Shown one piece after another: positions 55,068-63,600 of a stretch of 64,000 nt of DNA. The notes below the pieces were generated by a model. That model made no database searches. It saw only the letters and a list, made by a program, of their open reading frames with translations, and was not told the origin of the DNA. Source of the stretch: Bifidobacterium aemilianum (GTDB taxonomy: Bacteria; Actinomycetota; Actinomycetes; Actinomycetales; Bifidobacteriaceae); assembly GCF_003315635.1 (NCBI RefSeq), contig NZ_PDCG01000005.1:62001-126000 (forward strand), given 5' to 3'. The position numbers and the translations under genes are program-made. Each line of letters begins with the position of its first letter. Positions within the stretch are counted from its first letter, which is position 1.

Positions 55068-55358
55068 CCTTGCATCCTTCTACGTGTTGTGGTTACTTGT
55101 GCGACATTGGATACAAACAACCAAATAGATACCGCCAGCCCTATGACCGATCGGCACTAACACGTACAAGCTAACAATGGAAAGACCGTGCCATAGCAGG
55201 AAAAACGCGTTCTGGTTTTTTTCGGACACGTTCTGTCATTTTCATGCTTATGAGTATGGCTATTCATGCCTATTAGGCATGACAAGACAGCAAGATTGAG
55301 GGAGGTAATACACAAACTCTCAGCCGAAGTCTTGCTATATCAGCGAAGCAATTACAAA
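55068..55358 (-). promoter_or_regulatory. GH3 upstream region with repeats
   Basis: No gene. Two direct repeats, ACGCGTTCTG (55205-55214) and ACACGTTCTG (55226-55235), are 21 bases apart, two DNA turns. Thirty bases further, CATGCCTA-T-TAGGCATG (55265-55281) is a perfect palindrome. Both look like regulator sites for the GH3 gene. A clear promoter was not found. Confidence 0.45.
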
Positions 55359-55388
55359 AGAGCCACCGGAATCATCTCCGGTGGCTCT
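55359..55388 (-). terminator. Intrinsic terminator of the purine permease gene
   Basis: AGAGCCACCGGA and TCCGGTGGCTCT form a perfect 12-bp stem with a six-base loop, followed by TTTTG on the minus strand. Confidence 0.88.
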
Positions 55389-55462
55389 GCAGAAAACAAT
55401 ACGACAGTTTTCCTTATACTAACCATGCCTGATTGTCATGGGGTTGCTCCAGCAGCCATACA

Positions 55463-56857
55463 TCAGAGAACGGCCTGGAGGGCGAAGTCGAAGATGAAGA
55501 GAAGGGCGACCACCCATATGACCGGGTGGACCTCCTTGACCCTCTTCTTGCAGGTCATGACGATGCAGTAGGTGATGAAGCCTGCCGCAATGCCGTAGGA
55601 GATGGAGTAGGACAGGGCCATGAAGACCGCGGCGAAGAAGGCCGGGATGGCCTCGGAGATGTCGGACCAGTTGATTTCCTTGAGGCTGGCGGCCATCATG
55701 CAGCCGACCACGACCAGCACACCGGCGGTGGCTGCGGAGGGAACGGCCGAGATGAGCGGCGAGAGGAAGGCGGAGAGGGCGAAGCAGACGGCCACGACCA
55801 CGGAGGTCAGGCCGGTGCGGCCACCAGCACCGATGCCGGCTGCGGATTCCACGAAGGTGGTGGTGTTGGAGGTGCCGAAGATGGCGCCGACGGAGGTGGC
55901 GATCGAGTCAGCGAAGAGGGCCTTGTCCATCTTGGAGCTGAAGCCGTGGCCCTCGGACATCTGGCGCTCGTCCTCGGCGGAGAAGATGCCGGTCCGGCGG
56001 CCGGTGCCGATGAAGGTGCCCAGGGTGTCGAAGGTGTCCGACATGGAGAAGGCGAAGATGGTCACCAGGACCAGGGGCAGGCGTGATATGTCGGAGAAGA
56101 GCGACGGGAAGCCCGCGGAGGTGAAGATGGCCCCGAAGGTGGTGGGCAGCTGGGCGAAGGTGTCGGCGATTGACACGGAGTTGGCCATGGTGGTCAGGCC
56201 CATGGGAATGCCGATGATGGTGGTGATGGCGATGGAGATGAGCATGGCGCCCTTGACATTCAGGACGGTCAGGACGATGGTCAGCAGAAGGCCGATCAGG
56301 AAGAGCCAGAGGGTCGGGGAGTTCAGGGTTGCCAGACCAGGGGTCGCGGACGTGGCCAGCCCCTTGCCCGCCGCCTTGGCGTCCTTGGGGGTGAATGTGA
56401 CGAGCCCGACGTTGAGCATGCCCACGTAGGCCACGAAGAGGCCGATGCCGCCGCCGATGGCGTGCTGGAGCAGGGGTGGGATGGCCTCGATGATCATCTT
56501 GCGGATCTTGGTGACCGTGATGAAGATGTTGATCAGACCGCACAGGAAGACCATGCAGAGGGTCTCCTGCCAGCTGAAGCCCAGGCCGAAGCACACCGTG
56601 TAGGTGAAGAAGGCGTTGAGGCCCATACCGGCCGCCTGGGCATAGGGAACGTTGGCGAACAGACCCATGACCAGGGTGCCGATGATGGCGGCGATGATGG
56701 TGGCCAGGAAGACGCCACCCCAGGGCATGCCTGTCTGACTCAGTACCTGGGGGTTGACGATGATGATGTAGGACATGGCGAAGAAGGTGACAAGTCCTGC
56801 AAATATTTCAGTGGAGACAGTGGTGTTGTTCTCTTTGAGATGGAAAAACTTTTCCAT
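55463..56857 (-). CDS. NCS2-family purine (guanine/hypoxanthine, AzgA-type) permease
   Basis: Proton-coupled nucleobase uptake. 464 residues with about 12 to 14 helices. Family segments are EIFAGLVTFFAMSYIIIVNP, QAAGMGLNAFFTYTVCFGLG, FSMSDTFDTLGTFIGTG and SNTTTFVESAAGIGAGGRTGLTS. These match the AzgA/GhxP branch rather than uracil/xanthine types. ATG 56857 (MEKFFHLKE) is the family start, and the 33 upstream codons have no support. The 600-base region upstream may hold a structured leader. Confidence 0.9.
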   Translation of the reverse strand: MEKFFHLKENNTTVSTEIFAGLVTFFAMSYIIIVNPQVLSQTGMPWGGVFLATIIAAIIGTLVMGLFANVPYAQAAGMGLNAFFTYTVCFGLGFSWQETLCMVFLCGLINIFITVTKIRKMIIEAIPPLLQHAIGGGIGLFVAYVGMLNVGLVTFTPKDAKAAGKGLATSATPGLATLNSPTLWLFLIGLLLTIVLTVLNVKGAMLISIAITTIIGIPMGLTTMANSVSIADTFAQLPTTFGAIFTSAGFPSLFSDISRLPLVLVTIFAFSMSDTFDTLGTFIGTGRRTGIFSAEDERQMSEGHGFSSKMDKALFADSIATSVGAIFGTSNTTTFVESAAGIGAGGRTGLTSVVVAVCFALSAFLSPLISAVPSAATAGVLVVVGCMMAASLKEINWSDISEAIPAFFAAVFMALSYSISYGIAAGFITYCIVMTCKKRVKEVHPVIWVVALLFIFDFALQAVL

Positions 56858-57387
56858 TACTGATGCTCTCGATCCTTGGTTTGCGTGCGGAACTGCCCCG
56901 CACAGAGGTTGCTGCGACTCATTCGGCTCTTGCGCCGAACACCTTGACCATAACACCGGCTCCCACCAGGAAAATAGCTACTGGCGATTGGGATTAGCCC
57001 TTATCGCCCAACTCCGGTTGCCAGGAAACATTCCGGACATATTGGGGCATCATAGGAGGAATATAATGAAAGATTAATAGGTAAATTCAGTTTTGGCCTG
57101 AAGGGCCAAGGCTGGCATCCATCCATTTGCATAGTCGCGGGAAGCAAAGGTGCCATGTCTTGCCATGTGAATCGCAAGATGGAATTCCCTGTAAATTCCT
57201 AATCCGCATCTCCACGGGCGTGTTGCCTTAAGCCAAGCCGGGACAGATCTCGGACCACCCCGATCTGATTCCCTTTCTCTCCTCCTGTTCATAGCGCAGG
57301 AGAAATCGGCCATTATTGCGCGACTATACCCATACTGAACAACGGCCGCACATCTGCCCCCATCTCACCAGAGCAGATATGAAGAGC
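56858..57387. other. Gap upstream of the purine permease, possible structured leader
   Basis: No supported gene. Complementary segments at 57006-57011/57042-57048 (GCCCAA with TTGGGGC) enclose TCCGG/CCGGA at 57013-57017/57033-57037. Either strand could fold this way. On the minus strand it would lie about 150 bases before the permease start, where purine riboswitches often sit. It does not match the purine riboswitch core. TTGGCC/GGCCAA (57093-57109) is another small hairpin. A+T-rich TATTAAT and ATTATAT elements near 57061-57085 may be promoter parts. Confidence 0.35.
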
Positions 57388-57437
57388 CCTCCCCCTCCAG
57401 TCTGCCATCAAAGCTGCCAGCAGACTGGGGGGGGGGG
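57388..57437 (-). terminator. Terminator with an 11-base G/C homopolymer
   Basis: Just past the stop of the sugar operon's last gene. CCAGTCTGC (57397-57405) pairs with GCAGACTGG (57420-57428). The stem extends to 18 pairs, with a few G-T pairs, by pairing a C-rich segment with the G11 run (57427-57437). The loop is 14 bases. Confidence 0.7.
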
Positions 57438-57463
57438 ATATGACCTTATGCCTCAGTTACAGA

Positions 57464-58855
57464 TCACTGCTCAGCCTTGGCCCACAGCGGTGAGAGGGAA
57501 GCCTCCTGCGCCCTGGATCTCCAACCGGCTCCATAGGGGCCATAGATGGTACGGATATCCACATCGACCGGGAGGGCAGGGCATTCGTTCTCACCGTTGG
57601 TGCCCCAATTGACCCATCCGGACTGGGGCCTTTGCACAATCTGGAAGGCCGCCGACGCTTGAGATGTCTGCCAGACCATACAGCGGCCCGTAGCACTGTC
57701 GTACTCGGCGCTGCAGTCCGAGGGCCCCACGAAGATGGTCTCCTCATTCGCAGCCGACACATCAACCGCCCCTTGCGGGAACAACCAGGGACGATTATTG
57801 AGATCGGCAAGCACATGGGCCTTGGCCCTGACCTTGGCGAGGTGACGATTGAGGCTCCCATCCGCGAGCGCATGCTCCCAGTAGGAGAAGAGCCGCCAAT
57901 AGAGATCCCAATGGGCATTGTCCAGATCACGGTTGAGGAGCTTTCTGAAGGCCTGGTAGCGGCTGCCATCAGGGTCGGCGGGATTGTCTTCCTCCTGGCT
58001 GGCTATGGTCTCCTTCACCTCCTCCTTCAGGCACTCGGCATATGGATCACCAGCCCGGTATGAGGCGTTGCTGTAGGAGTCGAAGCGGTCGAAGACCAGA
58101 CGGCCCTGCCCACCCTCGAACTCATCTCCCACGGTGATGCAGTCCGTGACGCTTCGCCCGTTGACCCGGGTCTGGAAGGAGTCCACCTGGTAGACCCGGT
58201 CGAAGAAATCAGCATTGTGGTAGAAGGTGAAATCAACGCTGAAGTGCTTGGCCCTAAGTTCCGGCAGCAGGCCGTCGGGAATGCGGCCGGACAGCTGGTA
58301 ACGGTGGACCACCGGGCCCTCCTCCAGCACACGGATGTCGGCCACCAGGTGTTCGGGAGGGTTGATGAGACCGTTTTCCGGGGTGAAGAAGGGACCGTAG
58401 AATCCTCCGATGGCGTTGTTGCCGCTCTGCAGCAGATCCACCCCCTCCTCCTTGCGGGCGAAATGGCGTATGCCCCACTTGGATGCCCCTTCTCCACGCC
58501 CGGTGCCCCGGCACAGTTCAATATCGAAATACCCGGTATCCAACCGTCTGAAGGCATCCTCCTCCTTGGTGGAGGGAAGTGTTGCGATGCCTTGCATGTA
58601 ATCGCACTCCTCTTCGGTGGGCTCACGCAAGCTGAGTCGATCGCCATCCTCAATCCTGACCATGCCGAGGTATACCGGGTGTTCCGCATCGCCTTCCGTA
58701 ACAAGCCGCTGAAAGACAAGTTCCTGCCCGCCGGCGGTTATGCCCAAGAGCACAGAAGCCTGGCAGCCAGCAGGACCACGGACCCGCAAGGGCTGGGGAC
58801 GCGCGTTGCTGACCCCTGGTGCGCTGATGAAGTATCGAGAGGATTCCAATTCCAT
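57464..58855 (-). CDS. Unknown 463-residue protein, last gene of a sugar ABC operon
   Basis: I do not recognise the family. No signal peptide or membrane helix, so cytoplasmic. The sequence is rich in beta-strand-like stretches and aromatic residues: FYHNADFFDRVYQVDSFQTR, VFDRFDSYSNASYRAG, NAHWDLYWRLFSYWEHAL, GWVNWGTNGENECP. This suggests a carbohydrate-binding or beta-sandwich enzyme fold. ATG 58855 has AAGGAAG overlapping the permease stop, ten bases upstream, so it is coupled to the transporter. The natural inference is an enzyme acting on the imported sugar (hydrolase, lyase, isomerase or mutarotase-like). A frame extending to GTG 58873 overlaps the permease. Confidence 0.7.
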   Translation of the reverse strand: MELESSRYFISAPGVSNARPQPLRVRGPAGCQASVLLGITAGGQELVFQRLVTEGDAEHPVYLGMVRIEDGDRLSLREPTEEECDYMQGIATLPSTKEEDAFRRLDTGYFDIELCRGTGRGEGASKWGIRHFARKEEGVDLLQSGNNAIGGFYGPFFTPENGLINPPEHLVADIRVLEEGPVVHRYQLSGRIPDGLLPELRAKHFSVDFTFYHNADFFDRVYQVDSFQTRVNGRSVTDCITVGDEFEGGQGRLVFDRFDSYSNASYRAGDPYAECLKEEVKETIASQEEDNPADPDGSRYQAFRKLLNRDLDNAHWDLYWRLFSYWEHALADGSLNRHLAKVRAKAHVLADLNNRPWLFPQGAVDVSAANEETIFVGPSDCSAEYDSATGRCMVWQTSQASAAFQIVQRPQSGWVNWGTNGENECPALPVDVDIRTIYGPYGAGWRSRAQEASLSPLWAKAEQ

Positions 58856-58865
58856 GTCTTCTTCC

Positions 58866-59855
58866 TTAGTCACTGAGTGCGGCTGTTTTACGCCCTAGCA
58901 GGTTGAACGAGAAGGAGTTCTGCTTGAGGCCGTCAATGAGCACGGCGATGATGATGACCACACCCTTGATGAGTTGCTGGGTGAAGAAGGGCACGTTCAT
59001 CAGGACCAGGCCCGTGGTGAGCACGCCGAGGATGACGGCTCCGACCAGGGTTCCGGAGATCTTGCCCTTGCCTCCGGCCATGGAGGTTCCGCCCAGGATA
59101 GCGGCGGTGATGGCATCCATCTCATAGCCTGTTCCCGCGGTTGGCTGGGCCGAAACGACACGGGCCGCGAAGATGCAGCCAGCGAGACCGGCGCACACAC
59201 CGGCGATGACATATACGGACAGCAGGACGCGCTTGACGTTGATGCCGGCCAATCGTGCGGCCTCGGGGTTGCCTCCGACCGCATAGACATGGGAGCCGAA
59301 GCGTGTCTTGTCCAGCATGACCCAGACCACGAGATACACGATGATCATGATGACGAAGGGAATGGGGACCTTCCATATATACCCGTTGCCCACGGCCCTG
59401 AAGGAGAGGTTGTTGTCGACGATCGGCAGGCCTCCGGTAATGGTGTATGCCAGGCCCCGCAGGAAGGTCATGGTGCCCAAGGTCACGATGAAGGCGGCCA
59501 GTTTGCAATAGGCGATCAGCCAACCGTTGACGAAGCCGGCAATTGCCCCCACCAGCACGCCCAGGAGGACAGCCAGGACCGGGTTCATGCCCGACTGGGC
59601 CGCCAGTACAGCCACACAGCCGCTGACGGCGATGGTGGATCCGACGGACAGGTCGATGCCGGCCGTGATGATGACGATGGTCATACCGGCCGCCAGGATG
59701 GCGTTGATGGATATGGACCTGGCCACGTTGAAGAGGTTGCTCATGGTGCCGAAGTTGGGTGCCTTGATGAGCATGAAGACCACCAGAAGGACCAGGACAA
59801 AGGGCATGCCGACCTTCTCCCAGATCGAGGCCCAGTCCATGTTCTTGCTTTTCAT
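58866..59855 (-). CDS. Sugar ABC transporter permease, RbsC family
   Basis: 329 residues, about ten hydrophobic helices. The family signature GIDLSVGSTIAVSGCVA and the ATPase-contact loop VYAVGGNPEAARLAGINV are present. ATG 59855 has AAAGGAG nine bases upstream; an earlier in-frame start overlaps the ATPase stop without support. It forms a homodimer pore with the double ATPase next door. Confidence 0.93.
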   Translation of the reverse strand: MKSKNMDWASIWEKVGMPFVLVLLVVFMLIKAPNFGTMSNLFNVARSISINAILAAGMTIVIITAGIDLSVGSTIAVSGCVAVLAAQSGMNPVLAVLLGVLVGAIAGFVNGWLIAYCKLAAFIVTLGTMTFLRGLAYTITGGLPIVDNNLSFRAVGNGYIWKVPIPFVIMIIVYLVVWVMLDKTRFGSHVYAVGGNPEAARLAGINVKRVLLSVYVIAGVCAGLAGCIFAARVVSAQPTAGTGYEMDAITAAILGGTSMAGGKGKISGTLVGAVILGVLTTGLVLMNVPFFTQQLIKGVVIIIAVLIDGLKQNSFSFNLLGRKTAALSD

Positions 59856-59872
59856 GATATATGACTCCTTTA

Positions 59873-61414
59873 TCAATTCGTCCCCGATGCCATGGAATCC
59901 GCGGTCTGCGAGGCCGCCACCCCAGTGGCATAGGACATAACGCTTTCCTCTGTGGCCTCCTGGGAGGACAGGCAGGCGGCGATGGCTCCCTGCCGGACCA
60001 CCAGGATCCTGTCGGAGATGCCAAGCACTTCAGGCAGGTCGGAGGAGATGACCAGGACGGCCTTGCCCTTGGCCGCCAAGTCGTTAATCAGCTCGTAGAT
60101 CTCCTGCTTGGCTCCGACATCGACACCACGGGTGGGCTCGTCAAGGATCAGCAGCTCCGAATCCTTCAGTAGCCAGCGGGCGAAGATGGCCTTCTGCTGA
60201 TTGCCTCCGGAGAGATTCGTTATGGGCGTGTGCTGCAGCCGCTTGAGTATATTGACCGACTCCATGGAAGCGACCACATCCGAGCGGAGCTTCCCCTTCG
60301 CTATGAGACGCAAGGGTGTGAGGTACTGATCGAGCGAGGAGATGGAGATGTTGTCCTCCACACTTCTCACCGGGAAGATGCTCTGGGTCTTGCGGCTTTC
60401 AGGAAGGTAGGCGACACCATGGCCTATGGCCTCCTTGGGCGACTTGAACCGGAACTCCTTGCCCTTCAGCCTGATCGTGCCGGAGGCATGGGGGTCGGCG
60501 CCGATAATGGCCCTGGCGATCTCCGTTCTGCCCGCTCCGACCAATCCGGACATGCCCACCACCTCCCCGGCATGGACCGTGAAGGACACAGCCGGGCCAT
60601 CGGATTCCAGACGGAGGTCCTGAACGATCAGTTCCTCCGCGCCGACCTCCCTGGCAGGATGCTCGTAGAGCTTCTCAACCGTACGGCCCACCATCTTGGC
60701 CACAATTTCGTTCTGGTCGGCATGGGCTATATCCTTCGTCATGACTGTGTGCCCATCACGAAGGACGGTCAGCCTATCGGCCAAGGCAAAGACCTCCTCC
60801 ATGCGATGGGATATGTAGATCAGTCCGGTACCCTGCTCACACAGCTCCTGGATGAGCCGGAACAGCTGCTCGGATTCGCCCTTGGACAGTGAGGCAGTGG
60901 GCTCGTCAAGAATCAGGATGCGGGCATGCTGGGCCAAAGCCTTGGCGATCTCCACCATCTGCTGCTCACCAACGCCCAACTCACCCAGCATCTGCCCCGG
61001 GTCAATGGAGGCCTTGATGGGGGACAGCTTATCCAAGGCGTCCTGCCGCATCCTTTTCTTGTCGATGAGGCCGTATCGGTTCTTGGGCTCATTGCCCAGA
61101 GCCAGATTCTCGGCCACAGTCATGGAGGGGACCACGTTGAGCTCCTGATGGATGATGGCTATGCCGTGCTCGGCCGCATCCTTGGGGGTCTCTATATCCA
61201 CAGGCTCCCCATTGATGAGCACCTGCCCGGAGTCTCGTTTGAGATTGCCTGAGAGGATGTTCATCAGCGTGGATTTTCCCGCGCCGTTCTCTCCCATCAG
61301 AGCCAGCACCTCATGTTCATAAAGGTTTAGGTTAACGCTGTTGAGGACCATCACACCTGAGAAGCTCTTACGAATATCACGTATCTCAAGCAAGGGTTTC
61401 TTGGATTCCACCAT
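59873..61414 (-). CDS. Sugar ABC transporter ATPase, RbsA/MglA type (two nucleotide-binding domains)
   Basis: 513 residues. The first domain has GENGAGKST, LGVGEQQMVEIAKAL and LILDEPTASL. The second has the usual altered P-loop GLVGAGRTE, LSGGNQQKAIFARWL and LILDEPTRGVDVGAK. This is the double-cassette form of ribose/galactose-type transporters. ATG 61414 overlaps nothing but lies next to the binding-protein stop, with AAGGGG eight bases upstream. Confidence 0.95.
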   Translation of the reverse strand: MVESKKPLLEIRDIRKSFSGVMVLNSVNLNLYEHEVLALMGENGAGKSTLMNILSGNLKRDSGQVLINGEPVDIETPKDAAEHGIAIIHQELNVVPSMTVAENLALGNEPKNRYGLIDKKRMRQDALDKLSPIKASIDPGQMLGELGVGEQQMVEIAKALAQHARILILDEPTASLSKGESEQLFRLIQELCEQGTGLIYISHRMEEVFALADRLTVLRDGHTVMTKDIAHADQNEIVAKMVGRTVEKLYEHPAREVGAEELIVQDLRLESDGPAVSFTVHAGEVVGMSGLVGAGRTEIARAIIGADPHASGTIRLKGKEFRFKSPKEAIGHGVAYLPESRKTQSIFPVRSVEDNISISSLDQYLTPLRLIAKGKLRSDVVASMESVNILKRLQHTPITNLSGGNQQKAIFARWLLKDSELLILDEPTRGVDVGAKQEIYELINDLAAKGKAVLVISSDLPEVLGISDRILVVRQGAIAACLSSQEATEESVMSYATGVAASQTADSMASGTN

Positions 61415-61416
61415 CC

Positions 61417-62376
61417 TCACCACCCCTTGTAATCCTTGACGCTATCACGGGTGACCATGACGCTGGGAATAAGGATGGTCGACTTCTTGGGAGCCTTGCC
61501 CTCGACGGTATCCTGGCCGTACTTGACAGCCTGACGGACCATCTCGGCAGGATTCTGGGTGGCTGTACCGACGAAGGGGGAACCGTCGCGTTTGAGTTCA
61601 TCGACGGCCTGGGGGCTTCCATCCACCCCCGTCACGACGATGTCCTTCTGGCGGCCAGCCTGCTCCACAGCCAGGGATGCGCCCAGAGCCGATGGGTCGT
61701 TCATGCCGAAGATACCCTGGACATCCTTGTTGGCGGTCAACATGTCGGTGGTGACTGTCAGGCCCGTGGCCCTATCATTCTTGGATGCCTGCTGGCCGAC
61801 CACCTTGATGCCAGGCGTCTTCTTCAGCGCCTGCTTACAGCCCTTGATGCGGTCTGTGATGGTCTGGATGGGGGTTCCATCGACGATGAGGATGTTGCCC
61901 TTGCCGCCAAGCCGCTCAGCCAGGTATTCGCAGGACTTCTCACCGGCCTGTACGCCATCGGTGGTGACCACAGCGTTCGCCCCCTTGGCGGGGGTGTCGA
62001 CGGCGACCACGATGATGCCGGCATCACGGGCCCTCGTGATGGCGGGCTGCAGACCGTTCTCATCAACCGCCGAGACAATGATCAGGTCGACGTTCTGCTC
62101 AATGAAGGAGGAGATCTGATTGTCCTGGGTGGCCAGGTCCAGCTGGGCGTCCTGCACGTTGAGCTTGGCACCGATCTTCTTGGCCTGAACCTTGGCCTGC
62201 TTGTCCATGGAGGAGAAGAAGGGATTGGACATATCCTGGACCATCAGTCCGATGCTCTTGATCTCGGTGCGGGTGTTCACTGCCTTATGCTCCTCGTCGC
62301 CATTGCTGCATCCAGACAAGAGCATGGTTCCCGCCAGCAGGGCGGACAAGGCCGCAACAATCTTCTTGGTTTTCAT
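61417..62376 (-). CDS. Sugar-binding lipoprotein, RbsB family
   Basis: 319-residue solute-binding protein. The lipoprotein signal peptide ends in the lipobox LSGC (residues 20-23). The type I periplasmic-binding fold is seen in IKSIGLMVQDMSNPFFSSMD, VDLIIVSAVDENGLQPAI, AGIIVVAVDTPAKGANAVV and VQGIFGMNDPSALGA. Ribose, allose, galactose or a related pentose/hexose is possible; the sequence does not decide. ATG 62376 follows GAAAGGAAA. Confidence 0.93.
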   Translation of the reverse strand: MKTKKIVAALSALLAGTMLLSGCSNGDEEHKAVNTRTEIKSIGLMVQDMSNPFFSSMDKQAKVQAKKIGAKLNVQDAQLDLATQDNQISSFIEQNVDLIIVSAVDENGLQPAITRARDAGIIVVAVDTPAKGANAVVTTDGVQAGEKSCEYLAERLGGKGNILIVDGTPIQTITDRIKGCKQALKKTPGIKVVGQQASKNDRATGLTVTTDMLTANKDVQGIFGMNDPSALGASLAVEQAGRQKDIVVTGVDGSPQAVDELKRDGSPFVGTATQNPAEMVRQAVKYGQDTVEGKAPKKSTILIPSVMVTRDSVKDYKGW

Positions 62377-62396
62377 TGTGTTTCCTTTCGATATAC

Positions 62397-62413
62397 CGAA
62401 CAGCCTTTGTTCG
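62397..62413 (-). repeat. Inverted repeat between the LacI and binding-protein genes
   Basis: CGAACA-GCCTT-TGTTCG in the 53-base spacer between the regulator and the highly expressed binding protein. It may be a processing or stability element, or a second operator. Confidence 0.4.
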
Positions 62414-62429
62414 ATATGTCTTGCGCCCA

Positions 62430-63500
62430 TCAACTCGTATGAGCTGGGCAACCACAGGACTCCCTTATTCTCAGGGATGCCCTCATGGTCTGATGGATGG
62501 GTTTCGACGACTCTGCCGACCCCTCCCCTGACTGGTATACCTCCTGTTCTCCTTCGATGAGGGTAAGTAGATGGTCAGCCGCCTTGCTGCCGATTCCATA
62601 GGAATCCTCGGCGACCAGGGTGATGCCCGGAGAGATGAGATCCGACCAGGTGAAGTCATCGAAAGCCACCAAGGCCATATCCTGTGGAATTGAAAGCCTC
62701 CTCTGGCTGAATGCCTTCATCAGACCGAGAAGAATGGGGTTGTTGCCCGCTATGACCACATCGGGAAGTTCCTTGTGGCCGCGAAGGTAACGGTCAATCT
62801 GCATCTTGGCGGACCCCTGATCGTTGCCGCATTCCAGGACCTCGATCTGAGCGCCACATGCCTGGGCGGCAGCCTTGAGCCCCTCCTCTCGCACATAGCG
62901 GCTATTCCAGACCGAGGGGTAGATGACCAGCAGCCAGCGCTTGAAGTGGTGATGGGCCAGGTGGTCGCCAAGCTTGGCTGAGGCATCGACGTTGTCGGTG
63001 GTCACATAGGAGAAATCCTCGGCGGCATCGCCGGGCACGGAATCCACGAAGACGACCGGCACCCTCCAGTCGTGAAGCCTTTTGCGGCTGACGTCACTGA
63101 GGGCCAGGGTGGAGATGATCCCGCCCGGCCGATTCTCCATGACCTGCTGTAGAAGTTCCTGCTCGCTGCTTTCCTCATACCGCCCGTTGACGGCCATATC
63201 AGCAATCAACAGGTTCTCTCCCCGGGCCTGGAATACACTTTCGATGCCGGAGATCAGATCCAGATAGTAGGGGTTCGACATGCCTGCCGTCAGTAGGGTC
63301 ACCGACCGGTGGACCCCCCTTCGCAAGTCGCGGGCGTTGGCGTTGGGAATGTATCCCAAGGAATCAGCCGTCTCCAGGACATGGGCCCGGGTCTTGTCGG
63401 AAACCCCACTGAGACCGTTGATGGCACGCGAAACCGTGTAGATCGACAGGTCCAGTTCCTTGGCCAGGTCAGTGAGAGTAACGCCTACTTTTTTCTTCAT
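62430..63500 (-). CDS. LacI-family repressor of the sugar operon
   Basis: 356 residues. The helix-turn-helix GVTLTDLAKELDLSIYTVSRAINGLSGVSDKTRAHV is followed by the hinge YIPNANARDLRRG and a periplasmic-binding-protein-like sensor domain (LLTAGMSNPYYLDLISGIE ... VVIAGNNPILLGLMKAF). It is the first gene of the operon and has AGGAAA four bases before ATG 63500. The operator TAAACGTTTA lies between promoter and start, so autorepression together with the transporter is expected. Confidence 0.93.
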   Translation of the reverse strand: MKKKVGVTLTDLAKELDLSIYTVSRAINGLSGVSDKTRAHVLETADSLGYIPNANARDLRRGVHRSVTLLTAGMSNPYYLDLISGIESVFQARGENLLIADMAVNGRYEESSEQELLQQVMENRPGGIISTLALSDVSRKRLHDWRVPVVFVDSVPGDAAEDFSYVTTDNVDASAKLGDHLAHHHFKRWLLVIYPSVWNSRYVREEGLKAAAQACGAQIEVLECGNDQGSAKMQIDRYLRGHKELPDVVIAGNNPILLGLMKAFSQRRLSIPQDMALVAFDDFTWSDLISPGITLVAEDSYGIGSKAADHLLTLIEGEQEVYQSGEGSAESSKPIHQTMRASLRIRESCGCPAHTS

Positions 63501-63509
63501 CGAATTTCC

Positions 63510-63519
63510 TAAACGTTTA
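63510..63519 (-). promoter_or_regulatory. LacI-type operator
   Basis: Perfect palindrome TAAACGTTTA with the central CG typical of LacI-family sites, about 10 to 19 bases downstream of the likely transcription start. Confidence 0.7.
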
Positions 63520-63535
63520 TTTTACTGATGAAATA

Positions 63536-63564
63536 ATTTTATGTCCTATTGACCCTTCAGTCAA
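63536..63564 (-). promoter_or_regulatory. Promoter of the LacI-ABC sugar operon
   Basis: TTGACT (63559-63564) and TAAAAT (63536-63541) on the minus strand, spacer 17 bases. The best promoter match in the window. Confidence 0.8.
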
Positions 63565-63600
63565 ATTCTTTGGGCCGACACAGGCCGGCGGGCGGCGAAC

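Noticed and set aside
57054-57077. AGGAGG followed by ATG AAA GAT TAA on the plus strand, a possible leader peptide
   Set aside because: Only three codons, and no plus-strand gene follows that it could control.
56858-57100. Guanine riboswitch upstream of the purine permease
   Set aside because: AATATG and GTTTC-like words occur, but the P2/P3 stems and core of the purine aptamer cannot be formed.
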